A stretch of DNA of 36,704 nt, from assembly GCF_025127995.1 (NCBI RefSeq), contig NZ_JAHLYP010000024.1:1-36704 (forward strand). Direction: 5' to 3'. A model generated the notes under the pieces. The model searched no databases, was not told the DNA's origin, and saw only the letters and a list, made by a program, of their open reading frames with translations. Positions within the stretch are counted from its first letter, which is position 1; the number at the start of each line of letters is the position of its first letter. Below, piece after piece: positions 33,813 to 36,704 of the stretch. The translations under genes were made by a program, and so were the position numbers. Origin of the DNA: Synechococcus sp. CS-1332. GTDB taxonomy: Bacteria; Cyanobacteriota; Cyanobacteriia; PCC-6307; Cyanobiaceae.

Positions 33813-36704
33813 TCAGGTGCTGAGGGTCCGGCGCTGAGTCACCAACTTGAAGGCCTCGACCCGATCCCTCTCCTGCCAGCCGGTGAACCGATCACAGCCG
33901 ATGCCGCACTCGAAGCCGGTGGCCACCTCCTTGACGTCGTCCTTGTTGCGACGCAGGGAATCGAGATCGCCTTCGTAGACGAGCTCCTTGCCGCGGTGCA
34001 CGCGGATGCGGCAGTTGCGCTGCAGTTTGCCGTTGGTCACGTAACAACCGGCCACGGCGCTCTTGCCGATGGTGAACACGGCCCGCACTTCCGCCTCGCC
34101 CAGGTTCTCCTCCACCAGCTCAGGTTCCAGCAGGCCCTCCATGGCCATCTGGATGTCCTCGAGGAGCTTGTAGATGACGTCGTAGTCGCGCACATCGACG
34201 CCGGTGGCATCGGCGGCACGCTTGGCACCGGAGGCCATCGAGGTGTTGAAGCCAACGATCACGGCGCCTGAGGCCGCCGCCAGGTCGACGTCCGTTTCGG
34301 TGACCTCGCCAGGTGCCGACAGCAGCACCCGCACCTGAACCTCCTCCTGGGGCAGCTGCTCGAGGGATCCGAGGATCGCCTCGACGCTGCCCTGGACATC
34401 GGCCTTGAGGATCAGGTTGAGCTCCTTCAGCTCGCCCTCGCTGACCTGGCCCGACATCGAGGCCAGGGACACCCTCCGCGAGGCCATCTGCTGGGCCAGG
34501 CGGGTGGCCCGGGCTTCGTTGGCCCGGTCGCCCACCACCGCCCGGGCGCTCTTCTCGTCGGTGTACACCTCGAACTCATCGCCGGCGGTGGGTACCTCGC
34601 TGAAGCCGAGGGCCTCCACGGCGCTGGAGGGGCCAGCCTGCTTGACCCGTTTGCCGGTGTCGTCGACCATGGCGCGCACCTTGCCGAGAATCGGACCAGC
34701 CGCCAGCACGTCGCCGGCTTTCAGGGTGCCGTTCTGGATCAGCAGGGTGGCCACCGGACCCTTGGCCTTGTCGAGGTGGGCCTCGATCACGGTGCCCCGG
34801 GCCATCCGGTCGGGGTTGGCCTGCAGGTCCTCCACTTCGGTGACCAGCAGGATCATCTCCAGCAGCTTGTCGATGTTTTCGCCCTTGATGGCGCTCACGG
34901 GGACCATCACGGTGGTGCCGCCCCAGTCCTCGGCCACCAGATCGAGGCCGGAGAGCTCCTGTTTGACCCGCTCGGGCTGGGCCCCGTCCTTGTCGATCTT
35001 GTTGATGGCCACCACGATCGGCACCTCGGCGGCGCGGGCGTGGCTGATCGCCTCCAGGGTCTGGGGGCGGACGCCGTCATCGGCGGCCACCACCAGCACG
35101 GCCACGTCGGTGACCTTGGTGCCACGGGCCCGCATGGCGGTGAACGCCTCGTGGCCCGGGGTGTCGAGGAAGGTGATCTTGCGGGTTTCGTCACCGTGGG
35201 GCACATCCACTTGGTAAGCGCCGATGTGCTGGGTGATGCCGCCGGCTTCGCCCGCCGCCACCCGCGTCTTGCGGATGGCATCGAGCAGGCTCGTCTTGCC
35301 GTGGTCGACGTGACCCATCACGGTCACCACCGGTGGCCGGCGGATCAGGTGGGCCAGGTCGCTGGCCTCGATCATCTCCACGGTCTTCTTGGCCGCCGCT
35401 TCGATGTCGTCCTGGAGCACGGGCACGCCGAATTCCTCGGCCACGGTCTCGATCGTGTGCAGATCGAGGGTCTGGGTGACGGTGGCGCTGATCCCCTTGA
35501 AGAACAGGGATTTGATGATCTCGGAACTCTCCACCCCGAGTCGGTCGGCCAATTCCTGCACCGTGAGGTTGCCCTCGGGCACGATCAGCATCTCGGGACG
35601 CTGAGCCTTGGCTTCGCGGGACGCCCGCAGTTCCATGGCACGGCGCCGCTGCCGCTGGCGGGTCGTCTCCTTCTTGCGCTTGCGCACCGCCACGGTGGGC
35701 TTGGCCTGGGCACCGCCAGGGGTGCGGGGCTTGGCGGGTCGGGCCAGGCTGGCCTGGAGCACCAGGGCTTCCTGCTCGCCGGCGTAGCCACCGGTTTCGG
35801 CGGTGAGGGCATCATCGTTTTCGCCGATGATGTGGACCTTCTGGCGCTGCTTCTGGGGCGTGCGGCTGCGCAGGGCCTCGAGCTTGGCGCTGTCGTCCCA
35901 GTCGGGCCGCCGTGCGCCTGGGGCACGGGCGCCGGCCGGTGTGGGCGGGCGGAACCCGGGGCGACGGGGGGCCGCCGGCGGGGTGGCGGTGGGGCGAGTC
36001 ACGCCCTCGGTATCCCCTCCGGTTTCGGTGCCGCCCTCGCTCCTGTCGGGCCGTCGCGGCGGCGCGGCAGTGGGTCGGCCGGTGGGTTTCTGGAGCTGCA
36101 TCAGCTCGCCGGGGGCCATCGGCTTGCGCATGCCAGCCGGGATGCCCGGGCGGCCAGGGGCCGCCGGGCGCCCTGCGGCGGTGGTTCCGGGACCCGCCGA
36201 ATCACGGCGGATCGGCTTGCCGACCAGCTCAAGCGGGGTGGGGCCGGGGCGGCCAGGAGCGGCACCGGCCCTGGAGCCAGCGCTGCCGGGTCGGATTGGC
36301 GCGGGGGTGCCGGGACGCTGCGGACGGGCTGAGGGGGGGGCTGGCCGGCTGCTGGTGGCACCGCCCTGGCCGGGCTGGGGTCGGCCGACGAGCTGGGGCC
36401 GGGTGGCCGGCGGCCGGCTGGGGACTGCGGTGCCCGTTCCGCCCTGCACGGGGCGGCCTGGGGCCGGCGCGGGTGGGCGTTGGGGCGAGCCGACGCGCAC
36501 CGGCGGCTGGGAGGTGCGGTTCACCGGAGCCGGACTGGTGGGCTTCGGCGCCGCCAGGGGCTTGGCCGGCGGAGCCACGGAGGCAGGACGGGCCGGCGCC
36601 GCAGGGACCGGACGGGCCGGGGGGGTGCCGCTGCCCGGAGGGGTGGCCGCGGCCGGTTTGCCCATGATCGTGGGCGGACGGACGGCGGGCTTGCCGGCTT
36701 CAAC
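33813..36704 (-). CDS. infB: Translation initiation factor IF-2 (5' end beyond window)
   Basis: GTPase that delivers initiator tRNA to the ribosome. The frame runs off the right edge, so 963 codons are seen and the start is missing; picocyanobacterial IF-2 proteins are usually longer than 1000 residues. The visible N-terminal part, about 270 residues, is Pro/Ala/Gly/Arg-rich low complexity (repeated RPAxPxRPG-like units). Next come the IF2_N-like segment ([20 protein letters not shown]), the G domain with [32 protein letters not shown] and NKIDKDGA, and the C-terminal beta-barrel domains ending [14 protein letters not shown]. It is followed 4 bases later by the membrane-protein gene. Confidence 0.98.
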   Translation of the reverse strand, partial: VEAGKPAVRPPTIMGKPAAATPPGSGTPPARPVPAAPARPASVAPPAKPLAAPKPTSPAPVNRTSQPPVRVGSPQRPPAPAPGRPVQGGTGTAVPSRPPATRPQLVGRPQPGQGGATSSRPAPPSARPQRPGTPAPIRPGSAGSRAGAAPGRPGPTPLELVGKPIRRDSAGPGTTAAGRPAAPGRPGIPAGMRKPMAPGELMQLQKPTGRPTAAPPRRPDRSEGGTETGGDTEGVTRPTATPPAAPRRPGFRPPTPAGARAPGARRPDWDDSAKLEALRSRTPQKQRQKVHIIGENDDALTAETGGYAGEQEALVLQASLARPAKPRTPGGAQAKPTVAVRKRKKETTRQRQRRRAMELRASREAKAQRPEMLIVPEGNLTVQELADRLGVESSEIIKSLFFKGISATVTQTLDLHTIETVAEEFGVPVLQDDIEAAAKKTVEMIEASDLAHLIRRPPVVTVMGHVDHGKTSLLDAIRKTRVAAGEAGGITQHIGAYQVDVPHGDETRKITFLDTPGHEAFTAMRARGTKVTDVAVLVVAADDGVRPQTLEAISHARAAEVPIVVAINKIDKDGAQPERVKQELSGLDLVAEDWGGTTVMVPVSAIKGENIDKLLEMILLVTEVEDLQANPDRMARGTVIEAHLDKAKGPVATLLIQNGTLKAGDVLAAGPILGKVRAMVDDTGKRVKQAGPSSAVEALGFSEVPTAGDEFEVYTDEKSARAVVGDRANEARATRLAQQMASRRVSLASMSGQVSEGELKELNLILKADVQGSVEAILGSLEQLPQEEVQVRVLLSAPGEVTETDVDLAAASGAVIVGFNTSMASGAKRAADATGVDVRDYDVIYKLLEDIQMAMEGLLEPELVEENLGEAEVRAVFTIGKSAVAGCYVTNGKLQRNCRIRVHRGKELVYEGDLDSLRRNKDDVKEVATGFECGIGCDRFTGWQERDRVEAFKLVTQRRTLST

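Noticed and set aside
34776-36332. Plus-strand open frame of 518 codons opposite infB
   Set aside because: Its product is His/Gly/Leu-rich low complexity, exactly the shadow of IF-2's coding strand; infB is unambiguous.

Overview
The window is GC-rich, densely packed cyanobacterial chromosome. Diagnostic genes are psaE (photosystem I), pipX/pipY, a cyanobacterial AbrB-like regulator, and several proteins that look like cyanobacteria-only families (DUF1823, DUF3086, DUF3119, DUF3493, DUF4079). High GC, very short intergenic gaps and the gene order (rrn end - mutM - psaE; der - CbiQ-like - pipX - pipY - sepF - proC) suggest a picocyanobacterium of the Cyanobium / GC-rich Synechococcus type. This is inferred from gene content; no search was run.

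Layout. 1-115: last bases of a 5S rRNA gene and the rrn terminator. 196-2685 (minus): psaE - mutM - fused mtnB/mtnC, a probable operon. 2826-5429 (plus): a conserved HTH-like protein and recQ. 5454-11706 (minus): LysM protein, aldehyde dehydrogenase, small lipoprotein, GAP-family membrane protein and a SulP-STAS-cNMP transporter. 11971-12135: tRNA-Thr(GGT) and tRNA-Tyr(GTA). 12178-16882: aroQ-miaE, mtnD, cobI, a DUF4079-like protein, a tRNA-dihydrouridine synthase and a DUF1823 protein. 16910-21702 (plus): der, CbiQ-like permease, pipX, pipY, sepF, proC. 21737-26085 (minus): MFS symporter, MlaE permease, DUF3119, DUF3086 and plsY, partly joined by ATGA overlaps. 26118-28358: a LexA-like palindrome, tRNA-Gly(TCC), and a glycogen debranching enzyme running into that tRNA on the other strand. 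28406-32218 (mostly plus): degenerate metallo-beta-lactamase-fold protein, HU, gluQ, four very small genes and the AbrB-like regulator. 32264-36704: unknown protein, tRNA-Thr(CGT), DUF3493 protein, low-complexity-tail membrane protein and most of infB, cut by the right edge.

How it works together. Most genes are housekeeping: translation and tRNA maturation (infB, der, gluQ, miaE, Dus, four tRNAs), DNA repair (mutM, recQ), methionine salvage (mtnBC and mtnD, 11.7 kb apart), membrane lipid work (plsY, MlaE), cobalamin (cobI), shikimate (aroQ), proline (proC) and nitrogen signalling (pipX/pipY). I see no CRISPR array, insertion sequence, phage or defence island, and no clearly new multi-gene system. 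The points most worth a second look are the LexA-type palindrome before the MFS/MlaE run, a 70-residue protein carrying a single DnaJ-type zinc centre, a metallo-beta-lactamase relative that has lost all its metal ligands, a SulP transporter whose cNMP domain lacks the phosphate-binding arginine, and the debranching-enzyme reading frame that ends inside a tRNA gene. No stretch longer than 300 bases lacks a gene.
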